Shown one piece after another: positions 11,940-24,727 of a stretch of 64,000 nt of DNA. The notes beneath the pieces are model-generated. The model made no database searches. It saw only the letters and a program-made list of their open reading frames with translations, and was not told where the DNA came from. The position numbers and the translations under genes were made by a program. The stretch is from Saturnia japonica (taxonomy: Eukaryota; Arthropoda; Insecta; Lepidoptera; Saturniidae), in contig CM065323.1 in NCBI GenBank assembly GCA_033032175.1, positions 2,728,001 through 2,792,000 on the forward strand. Reading direction: 5' to 3'. The first letter of the stretch is position 1, and the number at the start of each line of letters is the position of its first letter.

Positions 11940-12620
11940 TGATATTTTAAATGTTTTTATTAATTTATTTATTAATAATAATTGAATTTTTAATATATAA
12001 TAATTTAATTAATTATTGTTTATTAATATATATCGACATGTCACAATATAGAGTGATGTATGTAAACCTTTTTAAATATACGAAAATGTTCTAACAAAGT
12101 ATCATCGAAGTTATACTTTTTTTGAAAATAATGTCAACCTCAAACTTACTTAAACAAAGTTTTTATAAGTGACAATGTTTTTACAGTCTCATTTCCTCTT
12201 AAAATAATAACGCTGCTAATACAAAGCATTCTATAAGGAACCAACCATCTTTTAGGAACAATTACGTTGTAAAAAACTTTTGTTCTACAATACGGGCGTC
12301 TATCAACAGGGATTTAATTGTTCGGGATAAAAACCCAATTAGTTTGACGGCTCTCAAGTCTCTGGAATGCTGGTCAAAGTCGTATACCAATGACTGGATA
12401 TGATAGTGTCTAGTAATAGTCTATCTTTTTTACTATTGTGGGTCATAAACCTATTCAAATATGTTAGAAATGTTTTCAAATACTGGGCACTGGCTTTATC
12501 AACAATTATTTTAATTGTTATCCACTTATAATTTTTTTTTATTACTATTATCGCTTTTTCTTTTTATTATTATGTAAATTAAATATATTTTGTTTGTTTC
12601 TTTTTTGTCATTTTAAATCT
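11940..12620. other. non-coding, very AT-rich
   Basis: Sequence near 11940-12050 is almost only A and T, with TTAATTAA-type repeats. Nothing else is recognised. Confidence 0.5.
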
Positions 12621-12621
12621 A

Positions 12622-12695
12622 TGAAGCTGTAAAAGCTGTCAGAGGCTCCGGGGCCCCAAAGGCTAACAGTATAGAGAGTCAGAAAAAAAATATTA
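12622..12695 (+). repeat. jockey 3'-end fragment
   Basis: GAAGCTGTAAAAGCTGTC followed by GGGGCCCCAAAGGCTAACAG and an A run matches the extreme 3' end of the jockey element at 31083-31150. It is a short, heavily 5'-truncated insertion on the plus strand. Confidence 0.8.
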
Positions 12696-13378
12696 TAAGA
12701 ATAATTTTCATACAATGCTATTATTACTAAAATATAATAAATAACAGAGAACCTCCAAAAGAGATCTTTTACAGAAAATCTTACAGAATGTCCAAAAGAT
12801 ACAAAATGAAGTACAAATATTTTTGGTTAACTCCTTACTTGTCCACTTTTAGCTTTTAGACAAATAAGAAGTACTGAAATTGACAGAACGTCGCTATCAA
12901 CACATACTTCTGGGAGGCTTTCTTCTTCTTCACTTTAATATTTATGACCATCTAAATATACATACATTGAGACCTTAAGTTCTGTTACCAAAAATTACAC
13001 TAAACACCAAAAATTGTGTTCAAATACCAAATATAGTAAACTGGCAAACCCGACCACTTATTAGGTATTTCGCAATAGCACAGCGATAGTAGAGAACGCT
13101 AAATATTTGCTTCGAAATGGCAAAATCAGAATGTGTTTAGTACATTATAGGTGTTACATAATAGGAATTTGTGCGATTTCTAAGCAAATTCAAGCCCGGC
13201 CTTGCGTAGGTGTGACTTAGATTTTTTTTCCATCACTATCAAATTTTACAGGATCATTCGCTGGATTAATATGAAGATTGTCTGGAAATTTCATCAAAAT
13301 CACTCCAACCATTTTGGAGTCCGTAGAGAGCACACATAAAACATCAATTTTTATAAATAAAGGTGATCGCCAAATACG

Positions 13379-13630
13379 TACACAAATATATTCGAATTCA
13401 TACCTAATCCACGCTCCCTTCCACAAAAGCGCATAAACTAAATGCAAATTGAACACGTCTCTTCAAAAAGCGCCCCCAATCGCTAATCGCTGTCTGAAAG
13501 CCCATAAACAAATATAATTGAATTCATTCCTAATTCATGCTCAATCTCACAAAAGCGCGTAAACCGAATGCAAATTGCGCAAGCTTCTTTAAAAATTGTC
13601 CCCAATTGCTAATTGCTGCCTAGGAGAGCC
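13379..13630 (+). repeat. two tandem units of about 126 bp
   Basis: ACAAATATAxTxGAATTCAT at 13382 recurs at 13508, and the following bases (CACAAAAGCGCxTAAAC, ATGCAAATTG, CCCAATxGCTAAT) correspond through both units. The period is about 126 bp and the units are visibly diverged. I see no function. Confidence 0.85.
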
Positions 13631-13647
13631 TTACTGCCTAGGCACGA

Positions 13648-13679
13648 TTCGATACCACTGAGTACTCATTGGTATCGAA
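13648..13679. repeat. 32-bp near-perfect palindrome
   Basis: The arms TTCGATACCA and TGGTATCGAA flank a TGAGTACTCA centre, with one mismatched pair. A related shorter arrangement (TTCGATACTGAGTAC) follows at about 13687. Possible roles are a dyad binding site or a subterminal motif of a hAT-like element. Confidence 0.7.
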
Positions 13680-13699
13680 CCTTTTCATTCGATACTGAG

Positions 13700-15380
13700 T
13701 ACTGGAATCGATCGAATCAATTGGGATCACGATATCGCCCCCACCCTGTGTCCTTTGCAGAGTTGGCGGGCGGGATAATAAATAGCGATGCGGGGCGGGT
13801 GACCAAGCGGTGATATTTGATTGATAATTATCGTTTTGTGGACAATCTATAGTAATTGTTATTATTGCTATAGCATAAAACAAAATTCTCCATCACGTCT
13901 GTCAGTCTCTCTGAAATTTGAACGTAATAAACAACAAAATTTTCATACGATTTTGATTAATGGATGGAGTAATTCATGAGGAAGTAATAATACAATAAGG
14001 TTTTATGTAAATTGGTTTAAATGTGACGATGATTGTTGAAGATGTCGGAACGAATAATGCTTACGAAGCTCGTGTTTGCTCTTGCTTTGCTTTATTTAAG
14101 GAAACAACGTACGTACTTCAAAGTTTCGATAATGGTCAGTAAACATGAAATTTTTAATAAAATTATTGAATTCGGAAACGTGGCTTGTATTTTATTCTCC
14201 AGCTCTAATATGCATTTATTGGGTACTGATATGATAAGAGTGATAACTCGAAACTTTAAAGTGGAATCGAATGCTGTTTCTATACTTTGATTCGATACCT
14301 GAATTAGGACGATATGGATTCCAGTGTGACCATATTTTAATTCGTCAAACTACTTCGGTAATTTTAAAAACTACCAAATGCTACCAGAGCCTAGTTGAAA
14401 GAGAAAAAATACAAAAAAAGGTCATTCGGCCTTAAAAAATTATTTGAGTACTCACAAGTATCGACGGTTGCTTCGCGTGTTCTTTTTTCGAAAATAATAA
14501 CAATATTAATAATAAAATTCATATTGAATTGCATTTTTATTTATATATATTATTTCTCAAGGGTATTTTTAAAAAGTGTTGAAAATATGATACTCCCAAA
14601 AATTAAATTTTATAAGTAGATACGGCACTGACGCTCTTTAGATGCCATTGTGAATTATGGACAATTGCCCTCAGTTCGCTTTCGACTTGATACTGGTGTG
14701 AGCAAGAAGAAACTTTTATCCTTTTTTGACAACAGAGTTTCCACCTTACGCTGTGATTTCCTATCTCTTTTGTTTCAACATGCTGATAACAAAATTTGTA
14801 ACGTTTTCAATTTATTTTTACTGAGAGTATAACGCGTCTATTAATAAAACGTCATTCATTCCTAATGAAAATATATTGAACTAATATGTACGTGGCACCA
14901 TCTATATTTAACTAAATTGACAGCAGTTAAATTGTTTACATTTTTATAATCTGCGAAATATTCGCACAGGTCAGCTAGTAATTCTTAATTGTTATTGAAT
15001 GAGCAGTCAGCTCTACTAATACCATTAAAGGGTACGTTCGCTTACCTCATCCAGTAATTAACAACATAGTTCTACGTCGTCTAGGTTCGCGGTTTCTTTA
15101 CCGACTAATTAAAAGGCGTCGGTTAGCCAAATTACCAACGTTATGGTTTCATCAAGCCATTATTACTTCCGCCTTAATGGCGTTCAACCGTGGTAATTGT
15201 ATAATTATATTTCCTAAGAGCCTTACTATGGGTGTATAAATGTTTGAATAAAAATGTATATCAATACTTAAATTATGCTATAATAGGTAGTTTTTTTTTT
15301 CAATGTCTATATTTAACTTTGGTCCATAGCTTACGTTAGTTTAAAAAATATTTTATATTATTTACTACCCGTTCCCACGG
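13700..15380. other. no gene recognised
   Basis: Short ORFs of 60-85 codons lack motifs. A GGTCACACT sequence on the minus strand at 14322-14333 matches the Drosophila core-promoter motif 1, but with no gene beside it I treat this as chance. Confidence 0.5.
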
Positions 15381-15389
15381 CTCCGCTCG

Positions 15390-15990
15390 CGTGGGCGACA
15401 TAAGAACGCGTATTGCTGCAGATATCGTGATATTTTTAGGGTTTTGTACCTCAAAAGGAAAAAAGGATCCCTTTAAAGGAATCACATCAATGTCTGTCTG
15501 TCTGTATATCTGTCGTCCGTCAAGACCCTTTTTCTCAGGAGGGTGTGGAGGAGGTATCGAGTTGAAATTAATATCCAATACTCAGGTCTGTACTGTGAAA
15601 ATATCAAACTTTTAATTCAAAGCAATCAAAAGATACGGCCGTTTATGCAGTATATTTTAACACTTGCAAAGGCAATAAAAACCTGTGGATTACTTCCAAT
15701 TGACTAGAATCATGAAATTTGGCAAGAATCAATACCTTAAAGCACAAGTAAATTTTTTAATTACGTCACAAAATGCTATTATAAACTTATTTGCAGTTGG
15801 TAAACTAACCGCAGCATATATCAATGTATGGGGACAACAGTTTTCCAACGGCAAAGTTAAGTTTGTCTCTCAATACAGTTTGTCTTTTCGTTAGAATTAT
15901 TCGGTTCTTTCTTCAGTAATGTTACCTAATTATTTTGGTGGATGTTACTGTACAATTGCGGAACCCTAGGTGAATGAGTTCATTTCGCAA
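15390..15990 (+). repeat. interspersed repeat (GGGTTTTGTACCTCAAAAGG to GCGGAACCCTAGG family)
   Basis: The start (TTTTTAGGGTTTTGTACCTC), a TGTCTGTCTGTCTG microsatellite near 15490-15505, and the end (GCGGAACCCTAGGTGAATG, then a T run) form a recurring pattern I recall from many lepidopteran genomes. The same family end (GCGCGAGTCCGACTCGCAG, GGCCG, T run) is visible near 45668-45700. No protein is encoded; the superfamily is not certain to me. Confidence 0.6.
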
Positions 15991-15999
15991 TTGACCGGT

Positions 16000-18640
16000 T
16001 TTTTTTTTTTTAAATAAGGACCAAGTATCTAAGAAGTAAGACAAAAAATATGATCAAAATCTATCCAGTCATTGTACGTCATGCGCGCACAACGGCATAC
16101 CTCTATTATTTTATTTATATAGATTATCTATTTCGTTTATTTTGGCAGTGGATAATGAAAGTAATTAATTAATGAATACAATGAATAAGGCAGTTTACCA
16201 AGTACCAAAAGATGACCGAAATAGTGGAAATAAATTATTTTGCTGACTGACCATTTTCATATAGTTTGACAATAGTTTGATGACTCTGTTATTATTGATG
16301 AGCATGCTATTATAATTTGGCTACAGTGCTATCATAGGTAATATTTTAAGGATACCTCTGGAATCAAATTATTGATATTTACATGAATACTAATTACATA
16401 AAGAACGCTTTAATAGAAAAGTTCGACACCGCCCAAAGTAAACATAATTCACAAGCGATTTTATTGCTGTGCTGTCCCACCCTTGTACAGGTTTATCGTA
16501 TAGTGAATAACAAACGGCCAGTTTATCTCTCAGATTAGAATAATGGATGCTGTACAAATCGTGCGTATAAAACATCGGATACCTGTTTTTTTTTCTTGTT
16601 GTAATAAACGTACGAGGTTGGAAAATATGTTTTTTAGTGAAAATTTCCATAGGCATGTTAAGCGATTTTTGGTTGGTTAAAATCTTATAAGTTCACATAA
16701 TGATAACAGTATATCTTTAGCTATAAGTACGACGTTGAATTTATTGTTAAATTATACATTATATTTTTACTTGGAATTTCAAAGTTAATACTTTGCAAAC
16801 AAGCAATGTACGATGAAAATTTTAAGGACTTATAAAATCGTTATTTGGTGATCACGATCGTAACAGAAAACCAAATTTTGAGTGAAACAGAATATCATTT
16901 CAGCGTGACAGCATATCGCATGTGCGGGCTCTGATGTGAAATATGTTAATTTACAAATGTTGTTCATAACCTATTATTACAAAAAAATATGTATTTATTA
17001 GTGAGCTTATTTAGTTCAAACCCAATTTTCTATTAAGAAATAAGAGTCAATGGTCTAAATTCCAATTTTTAGGAACAATACAACAGATATTTATCTTTCC
17101 TTTCGATAGCCGCGTTTTTTAGCGACGTTTTCTTGTCGCATGGAGCGTTTATTTATTGGAGTAACAACAAAAACTGCTACTAAAAAATAGACAGTTTTGC
17201 TATGATACAAAAATCTGCAATCTGCTGTTGTATCTATAGATAGTTTTAATAACTACGTTGCTCAACGTCTAACCCTAGTTTGAACACTATCGAACTACAA
17301 GCTACTACTACTATTTGTTGAGACGTCTTACGCGGTATCTATTTTAGGTTGATTAGAGTATGTCTAATGAAAATATAATTTCATTCATTTCGCTCGCTAA
17401 AATATTTAGCGATGGTTAGGACGGGAGAAGGATGTGGGAGTGTGGCGCACGGGAGGTGCGCCCGCGCATGCGTGCAGCGTGCCGTCGCAGACGACGGCCG
17501 GCTTTCCCTGTTAGTCCGATGTTGAGCCTCTACGAGCAAGCCCACGTATGTCATAGCGCGCCACGTAGTTTTCGTGATTGTGTATTGTTGATTGCGATTA
17601 ATACCGGTGTACGGATTTGATAAAAGTTTAGATTTGAATCTTGCCTTTACCGTGTTTGTTTGCTGAACTTTTTTGCCGTACAAGTGGTGATTAGGGGCTT
17701 TTCTATTGATTTTGACTGCCACACCCACTCACACAGATTACATCACTTTACACCACTCCACAGCTCACGTAGTCAAGGTCAAGGACACTCTCCGCTGGGA
17801 TAGAGGTAGGTTTTAATATATATATATATATTAACATTGTTATTATCCACCTGCGAAACGCAGTTTTCTATGTTCTAGTGACGACGACACGCCAATATTT
17901 TGATTATAGGGACCAGCACGTTAGGAGTTTACCGTCAGAAATATTCTCGAACAATGTCAAAAGCCTTTTTATTCTAATAACAAACAAAAGAGACTCACCT
18001 CGTCAGGAGCAGGCGGTGACCTTGAACTTGCCCCATCGACCTGGACTACAGATTGTGAACTATGTGTGTGTATAGTGAACTGGGTGTAAGTGTGTGTGTG
18101 CAGCCTCAAATCCCACAGGACACTATCACGCAAGTAATCTGTTCATCAAAACTCTCCTGGGACACCAAGTCAAAGTTATACAATGCAAAAACTTCTGCCA
18201 CCGTAATTCACATATATCTCAGCGCTAGCCGAACGTCCGGAATGATGTAGCGCGTACAAAACAAACAAACGCGAGTTCACGGCCAAAGCACGAAGTAGTC
18301 TGACCTACGTGCCAGCAGAGCCGTCGGACGAAGCTAGGGTGGCGGGGCATGCCGAACGATGCACCTGCCGTGTAATTCACCAATCACAGCAATCACGACA
18401 TCGTACGATGTGGCTAATGAATTTGTATTCCAAACAAGAACTATACAAAGTTTCAACTTTAAATCGGATAAACATAAAACTCGAAAATAAAAACAATATT
18501 TTTTATATATAAATAAGTTATACCTATGCTAAGCTTTGTACAAGTTAATCGGTAACCAAACCCTTTGCAACCCTTTGAAACCTTAAAAACCTCTCTTACA
18601 ATGAATAAAACTTAGTCATGCATTTAAGTAGGCACTTCAC
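16000..18640. other. no gene recognised; GC-richer patch at 17.4-18.4 kb
   Basis: 16.0-17.4 kb is AT-rich and featureless. From about 17400 the GC content rises, with CpG-containing stretches near 17430-17560 and 18230-18370 and a TA microsatellite at 17817-17831. I recognise no repeat there, which is unusual in this window. It could be host regulatory or 5'-untranslated sequence, but no coding frame supports that. Confidence 0.4.
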
Positions 18641-18661
18641 GAGAGCCGTAAAAAGTAACGA

Positions 18662-18786
18662 CCAAATCTGGCCGTATCGCCTGTTATGTGTCCATATTTG
18701 GCCGGAACCCCGGCGATTTATAATGCCCGGCTTTTATGTATAAAAGAATCGTTATGGACGACGTTTACGAAAAGATATGCCAAGGT
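18662..18786 (+). promoter_or_regulatory. possible promoter and first coding exon (CArG boxes, TATA, ATG, splice donor)
   Basis: CCAAATCTGG (18662-18671, imperfect) and CCATATTTGG (18692-18701, a perfect CArG box) lie 30 bp apart. TATAA follows at 18719-18723 and TATAAAAG at 18739-18746. ATG at 18754 opens MDDVYEKICQ, and the frame runs into CAAG|GTAAG at 18781-18788, a good splice donor. CArG boxes bind SRF in muscle and cytoskeletal promoters. The ATG is too close to the second TATA to be used with it, so only the first would fit. CC(A/T)6GG is common by chance in AT-rich DNA, so this is a hypothesis. Confidence 0.25.
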
Positions 18787-18799
18787 AAGATTCACGTTC

Positions 18800-19985
18800 G
18801 TTTACATTGAAAAGGAAAATTAAATACCGTAAATGTGGTTCCTATAAAAATTATATTTATCCGGGCTAATCTTTCATTGAGTTGAAAATTGAATGCAAAA
18901 AAATTCATTACAATGTAATTTGTATTGGTTCTGGAAAGGTTGAACATCCTGTAAGTTATCAAAAGTCAGAAAGAAACTCAGGCTCTCTGATCAATACTTG
19001 ATATTTTGTAATATATTATTTAATAAAAACTATAAAAAACTTAGTATCATAGTATCTATAAGATCCTCTTCGACCTAGGACTGCTCACCTAAAATGACAA
19101 AAATACGTCAAGAAGAAATGGGAATCCTCAATGGTCCGTTGGAGTAACAACTTTTGGGCGAGGTGTGAGAGAAGTATATGAAAGGAAGATTCAAGGTAAT
19201 ATCGCTGCCACAGAAATAGGAGGCAATAAGATACTTGGAAATCAAAAATGAGAAGAAAAGTCTTCAGACGGGTTGAAAGATCCAACCAAGGGTTTAGGTT
19301 TCCAAAGCAAAGTGTAGAGACTACAAGAATGAAACAAAATTGAAAACGTTGCAAAAAGTAATGACCATACATAGTAATCGGAAAGCTAAGATAAAGAAAA
19401 TATAATATAAGGGTACAAATATTATATAATAATATCATTAGAGGGTAGGCTTGAGAAATCTGCTAGTCGCAACAATATGTAAACGGGTAAGCGTGAATAA
19501 CTACGGCATTCCGGGTCGAGTCACTGTAAAGAGCAGACGTATTTGCAATATTTTATTATTTGTTGATTATTTATGTTTCATTGCTCTTTTGTTGAATTAT
19601 CTTTAGTCTCGTATTTATTCTATAAATTAATTTAACGGGATATGTAAAATAAAAGATTCATAACCCTCATGCCAACGCATAAGAAAAGCAATCTTTAAAC
19701 GGAATCCTACTGTTTTTTTTTTTCATCTTTTCCCTTTATTTATGGGCTTTCTCCAATCAATGATTTCAATCTTATATTATAACGCATGTTTTGAAAATTG
19801 GCAAATTTATGACGCATTAATTTAATAACTAGTCGTGAGCACGAACTGGTAATTACTCTGCGCTGATTACTTAAAGTGTTTTCACGTTAAACTCATTCAC
19901 GTGTGAGAAGTAGGCTTGGTTAGTTTTATACTTTATTTTGATTTCGAATTTGGTGTAGTTCATTGGTAGAGTATTTTTTGTCTTC
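18800..19985. other. no gene recognised
   Basis: A 117-codon open frame on the minus strand (19085-19438) is rich in Leu, Phe and Tyr, as expected of the reverse strand of A/G-rich DNA, and has no motif I know. Nothing else is supported. Confidence 0.5.
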
Positions 19986-19991
19986 AAGTAC

Positions 19992-20185
19992 AGACCTCTT
20001 GCATTGCCCAGCATTCACATCTATCAAAGTCAATCATCATCCAAGTTCTTCTCGCCATCCCTAATAGATTATCAGTCCATGTCACTGGTGGCATACCCAC
20101 ATCTTTATGATCAGTTCTGAATCTCCACTTCAGTAACTCTTTGATCAATTTGCCATCATTCGCCTCACACTTCCACTTCCTTTAG
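19992..20185 (-). pseudogene. LINE ORF2 C-terminal remnant
   Basis: The minus strand reads KWKC, then NDGKLIKELLKW, RFRTDHKDVGMPP, TWTDNLLGMARRTW without a break. This corresponds to the C-terminal tail of insect LINE reverse transcriptases (DGRWxKxLLxW ... GxPxxRWTDDLxxxAxxxW). It is a different sequence from the 11.7-kb and 42.2-kb fragments but the same protein region. Confidence 0.75.
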
Positions 20186-20189
20186 GCTA

Positions 20190-21500
20190 CGACAATGGCG
20201 ATGTTAGTGATTAACCGGTCTGCATATTTCCGTACTTCAGATCTTGCGATTCATAACTCTCTAGGTGACTTGGAGTTTGTGGAAGACTTGGTTCTTAGAC
20301 ATTCAAGTTTCGGTCTCATATATCGAAATACGGAAAGGTCGCATTATTCGATAGGATGTTCTGAAGGATACTTCAGTTTCATGGGTGTTTCCTTTGATCA
20401 TGTTGGACAGCTGCTGTCAAAATAATCATGTATTGGCCCAGAATCAATGATTCTATTTCTTATAGGATAATTTGCTTGACCTTTGTTAGGAATATTCAAG
20501 AGTGATCTTTACATAATAACTAGCTATAAAATTAATTTTTATTTTTCCTGGGTTCGTTTGTTCTTTTGGTAATTTTACTTGTTTATTTCAATTGAAATCT
20601 ATTATACTCCTCCAATCTACAAGCAAATGTATAAATTGTTAAACCTTGGAAGATAGCTTTCATGTTTTTTTATTGAATTAAGACATTTTAGAAAATAAAT
20701 TCAATGCAATATGAATTTTAGTAGGTGTATCAATATTATGATTTGTATTTATCTGCACTATTTAGAATGTTTACATAGTATAAAATTGAAAATGTGAAAA
20801 CGCATCACTGTGTTGTTTCCTCGTCGCATATCAGCATGGTTGGGTAATTACTCGTCTTATGAAACTTAATCCGTAATATACCTTTAAGATCAGTGGAAGG
20901 GTTTGAAATACTGATAACGATCAAGTTTTGACACAGTTACAGTGTGTTAGATAAGTTCGAAGTCAAAAAATATTTAATATTGAGATATTATATCACCAAG
21001 GGCTTGAATTAGCTAAAATGTAATAATCTGCTGTCGATATTACATTAAGAACAGAGTTATATTATTATCCAGATGATTCTTTTTATGGAAGACCACCAGG
21101 ATAACAATATTGAGTCTTAACAGCATTCGCTGAATTAGCATCCCAAATTAGCGTTACGTCAAAATTTCAAAGCAATCGGTGAAGAACTTTCTTAGATTTA
21201 CTATCTTCAATAAATTAATATTATGATTTATATAAATAAATATAACCAGCAGCGCCCCGCAGCTCTGCCCGCGTTAACTTCGGAGTAATTATTACCATCT
21301 CGTAATTTTATTTACAATTCAAATAGCCTATGAATTACAGAATGACATAAGCTTCTTTTGTACTAGAGATCTTATATTTGGCTGATATTAAGCGTATCTA
21401 TTCTCTACTTAAAAATGTGAGTATGACATAAAAGATTGTTGTGAATATTTATTATTATTATTCGTATAATTTATTATATAACGTAAATGAAAAAGTGATT
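20190..21500. other. no gene recognised
   Basis: AT-rich non-coding DNA. The 76-codon frame at 20195 overlaps the upstream part of the LINE remnant's reverse strand and has no motif. A GCCCGCGTTAACTTCGG segment near 21267 resembles the GC-rich end of the Helitron-like repeat family. Confidence 0.5.
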
Positions 21501-21505
21501 AAATT

Positions 21506-22015
21506 TTGGACGCTCACGTGGACTACAGAATGCCCGCGCGAATCTTGCTCCCAGCTACCGGCTATTTTAAAGAAAATAATGCTTATGTAGGTGTTCCTTA
21601 GAAGATAGACCCATATTCTCCCTGAATTTTTTGTAGGTCTTTTTAATGCTTACAATTATTTAGTACGTTAATTTGCTATATCTCTTATAGTTTACTCAGC
21701 GTAAGCCATTAGCGCCCCAATTGATTCACCATGACCAGTTGTTTTTTTATTTATGCGGAACCCTTATTATTTTTCTAAAATAAAGGTAGCCTAAGTCACT
21801 GCCTATAAAATCAGCTATCTATCAATGAAAATCCCGTCGAAATCATTCTAACCGTTTCAGAGATTACCCGGAACAAACAAACATGCAAGAATTTTAAAAA
21901 TGTTTTTTTTTTTGTTATAGGTATCGTATATATTTTCATATGCATTTAATAATAAAAAAACTGTTATTTTGAAATTAGAAACAGACATTTCAATTTTATT
22001 ATTTGTATAGATTAC
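21506..22015 (-). repeat. Helitron-like non-autonomous repeat, copy H1
   Basis: The sequence from CACGTGGACTACAGAATGCC through GGCTATTTTAAAGA, TTTACTCAGCGTAAGCC, ATCAGCTATCTATCAATGAAA and ATTACCCGGAACAAACA corresponds step by step to copies at 24.66, 34.1, 37.1, 40.9 and 41.6 kb. Better-preserved copies end in a GC-rich inverted repeat plus CTAGT, as Helitrons do. No Rep/helicase is encoded. Assignment is by end structure and by recollection of similar lepidopteran repeats. Confidence 0.65.
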
Positions 22016-23990
22016 GGACTGTCGCTATCTTTGGTATATTAAAATATATTATGTTAAAAAATATCACTATGTCACGTACTACAATCTACAATTATAGATT
22101 TTTATATATGTTCATTAAAAACGTCAATCGATTGATTTTTTAGTTGATTCTAAAAATATATATTTAAATTTAAATATTATATTTAAATTTAACATTTTGT
22201 AAAATATATAGATACGATAACATTGCATACATCGCAGCTAGTTTCAAGGAACTGAAGAAACCGCTAATATACTACGAAATACCAATACATACCTACACTA
22301 CCTAGTAACATAAAAATTACAAACTAATCTATGAATATAACAAATATCCGTATTAGCTAATACACTGATATTCGTTAAAAACGGTACCTAATATAGTGAT
22401 TCTTATCTCATTGCTTGCTTACTGTGCTACCAACCCATGCAGTATTCATACGAAGCCCGACGTGTATAATGATGTCTTGACTCGCCGCGCGGATCGTGAA
22501 TCGCGTGCCTATTATTTGACTAATATTTGGTAACCTATTAAACTGTATTCGTTTATCATAATACATTAGTCCGTGGCGCGTATTATAGTCCATGTACCTA
22601 TTACGAATATATTCGTTACACCTCTACTTTGTACAAAATATTAAAAAAATTGGTTAAACCATTTTCATTTCATTGCGAACAGATAGACATAAAAATGATA
22701 ATGTAATATTGGTATTCAGTATGTAAGTATCCTTTACAAAAGATGTAAAAAAACACACACAAACAAACAGAACAGAATTAATATAGGTATATACATATGT
22801 TCGTAAAATCCCACTCGTAAAACTTCTTAGTTAATCTCATACGAACCACGCGAGCTGAGTAACTTTCTAATGTGAATTTAATACCTCATCGCACATCTAG
22901 GCCCTGTATATATAATTTACACAAAACATTATTGTTTCCAACATACACTTATCCTAATAACAATAAAACCCTACTAAAACAAACCTATGACGGGCGGACA
23001 CGGATTTAGACATTTATATTGGGGTCTAATATGTTTGTTAAATAAAATGTAGCAAATAAGTACCTCACCGCGGCACCGTATCGACTCGCAATCAAGGTGA
23101 CCATTTGCGGACGGCGAGTGGACCGCGAGTTGGTTGTCAACGCATGGATGATGAACGTTTACGCACACCCCGATTGAAAATCGCTCACTAACTACACATA
23201 AATTCATTGATACGCGCGATATTGATTAGTTGGTCACGCAGTATTCACTCGTCGATAATGGGTGGACGTCGAGCGAGGAAGCGGTGCTGGTCGGGTGCCG
23301 GGTTGCCAAGTAAGTATCATATAACCTTGATGACGAATTGAATCGTTGATTTTTTAAATACTTTATTGTACACGTAAAGACCGTGGCATGACGATCGTTA
23401 GTTGGTCGATAAATTATACAGAAATTGAAAGAGTTTATTGCTTTACACTTTACGTACTGACAGTAGCTGATTACGCTGATTACTTGCATTTAACATTAGA
23501 AGTAGAATGCCTCACATCGCGCAGTTCTCTGCGTTTTATAGGAGTACTGTAACGAAAGCTATCGTGATATTCGTGACACACAATAGTGAAGTCATCTTCT
23601 TGAGAGTCAGTTGATAATCATCTAATTTGTTGTGTTACTGTATTATTATATTCATGGTATGATCACAACTCCATCTGATGTTAAGTTAACGTTAAGCCAA
23701 AAGCAATTAACTGCAGCCGGAACACACATAGAAGTGTCCGGTGACAGGTTTTTAGCCAAATAGATGAGTATTAATGCCTCGTCACTGTGTTTCATCTCGT
23801 TGTTTTCCTTCACCAAAATCTCATTGTAGGATACAAACCCACGTCGACAAACTTAAGAATGATCCAATCTATAGAATCGGCGTATTTAAAGTTCTATTCT
23901 CCGACATATATAAGCGGTGATACGACGTGTGTGACGACAGAATACTTTATGTAATTTATGCCATAAGAAGGCATTGACGAACGTCAGAAC
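22016..23990. other. no gene recognised
   Basis: AT-rich, apart from a GC-richer patch at about 23080-23300. The ORFs on the minus strand there (22974-23207, 23226-23489) have no recognisable motif. A host 5'-untranslated exon is conceivable, but nothing shows it. Confidence 0.4.
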
Positions 23991-24009
23991 TCTATCACTG
24001 GTTCGGAAA

Positions 24010-24340
24010 ACATTAATGTCATCGAGAAGAACCTGCAAAAAACCGGGTTTATATTTTTTATTTTCACTGTTGAAATAATATTTACACTTAAGGATCATAA
24101 TAATAATTTTTTGGATGCACAGAGAGGGAGTTATTTCCAGAAATTGCTTGATATGGTCCTTGAACTGATTGACAGGTAAATCAGTAATATGCTTCGGCCT
24201 TTTATCATAAAACAACACTATTACCAAAAAAAGTTTTATTGGTCTTACTAAGCCTAAAACTTGGTATGACTAATTTATGTCCCTTATAGTATTAAAACTG
24301 TGCTGGTCTTTAACAAAATCTCAAGTGTATTTTAATATGA
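24010..24340 (-). pseudogene. LINE ORF2 C-terminus and 3' UTR remnant
   Basis: On the minus strand the codons include FYDKRPKHITDLPVNQFKDH, which corresponds to the better-preserved KKIPKHITGLPDNKFKDH at 26.8 kb. Downstream, TGCAGGTTCTTCTCGATGAC matches the LINE 3' UTR at about 36148-36168. The open frame extends to 23886 through decayed 3' UTR and should not be read as a gene. Confidence 0.75.
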
Positions 24341-24727
24341 TGTTATACTAGCTTTCTAAAATTAAACATAAAGCTATTAACTATTGACCCCCCAAACTGG
24401 AATCTGGACCTGTACTATACCAACAGACCGTCTAATTAAAATTATCCTTCTCGTGCGATATTATAGTCGTTATGCAAGAGTTAAAGCCGCAAATCATCTG
24501 TGGATATCTTTAATGTATACGAAATGAATTGGACCAATTACTGACTCACAGACGTTCTTAATTGCTATCTTTGTGGCACACTAAGCTGTATCTCAATCCA
24601 TTTATTTTTTATCATTTTTTTTACTATTTTATTTTTTTATTTTCTATTTATTATATACAAGCTATTTCCGCGGCTACGCTCGTGTGGACTACAGAATGCC
24701 GTAGATCGGCCGCATGCGCGAATCGTA

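Noticed and set aside
14322..14333. GGTCACACT core-promoter motif 1 on the minus strand
   Set aside because: A motif of this length is expected roughly once by chance in the window, and no gene or transcription-start context accompanies it.
19085..19438. 117-codon minus-strand ORF rich in Leu, Phe and Tyr
   Set aside because: Composition is that of the reverse strand of purine-rich DNA; no motif and no start context.
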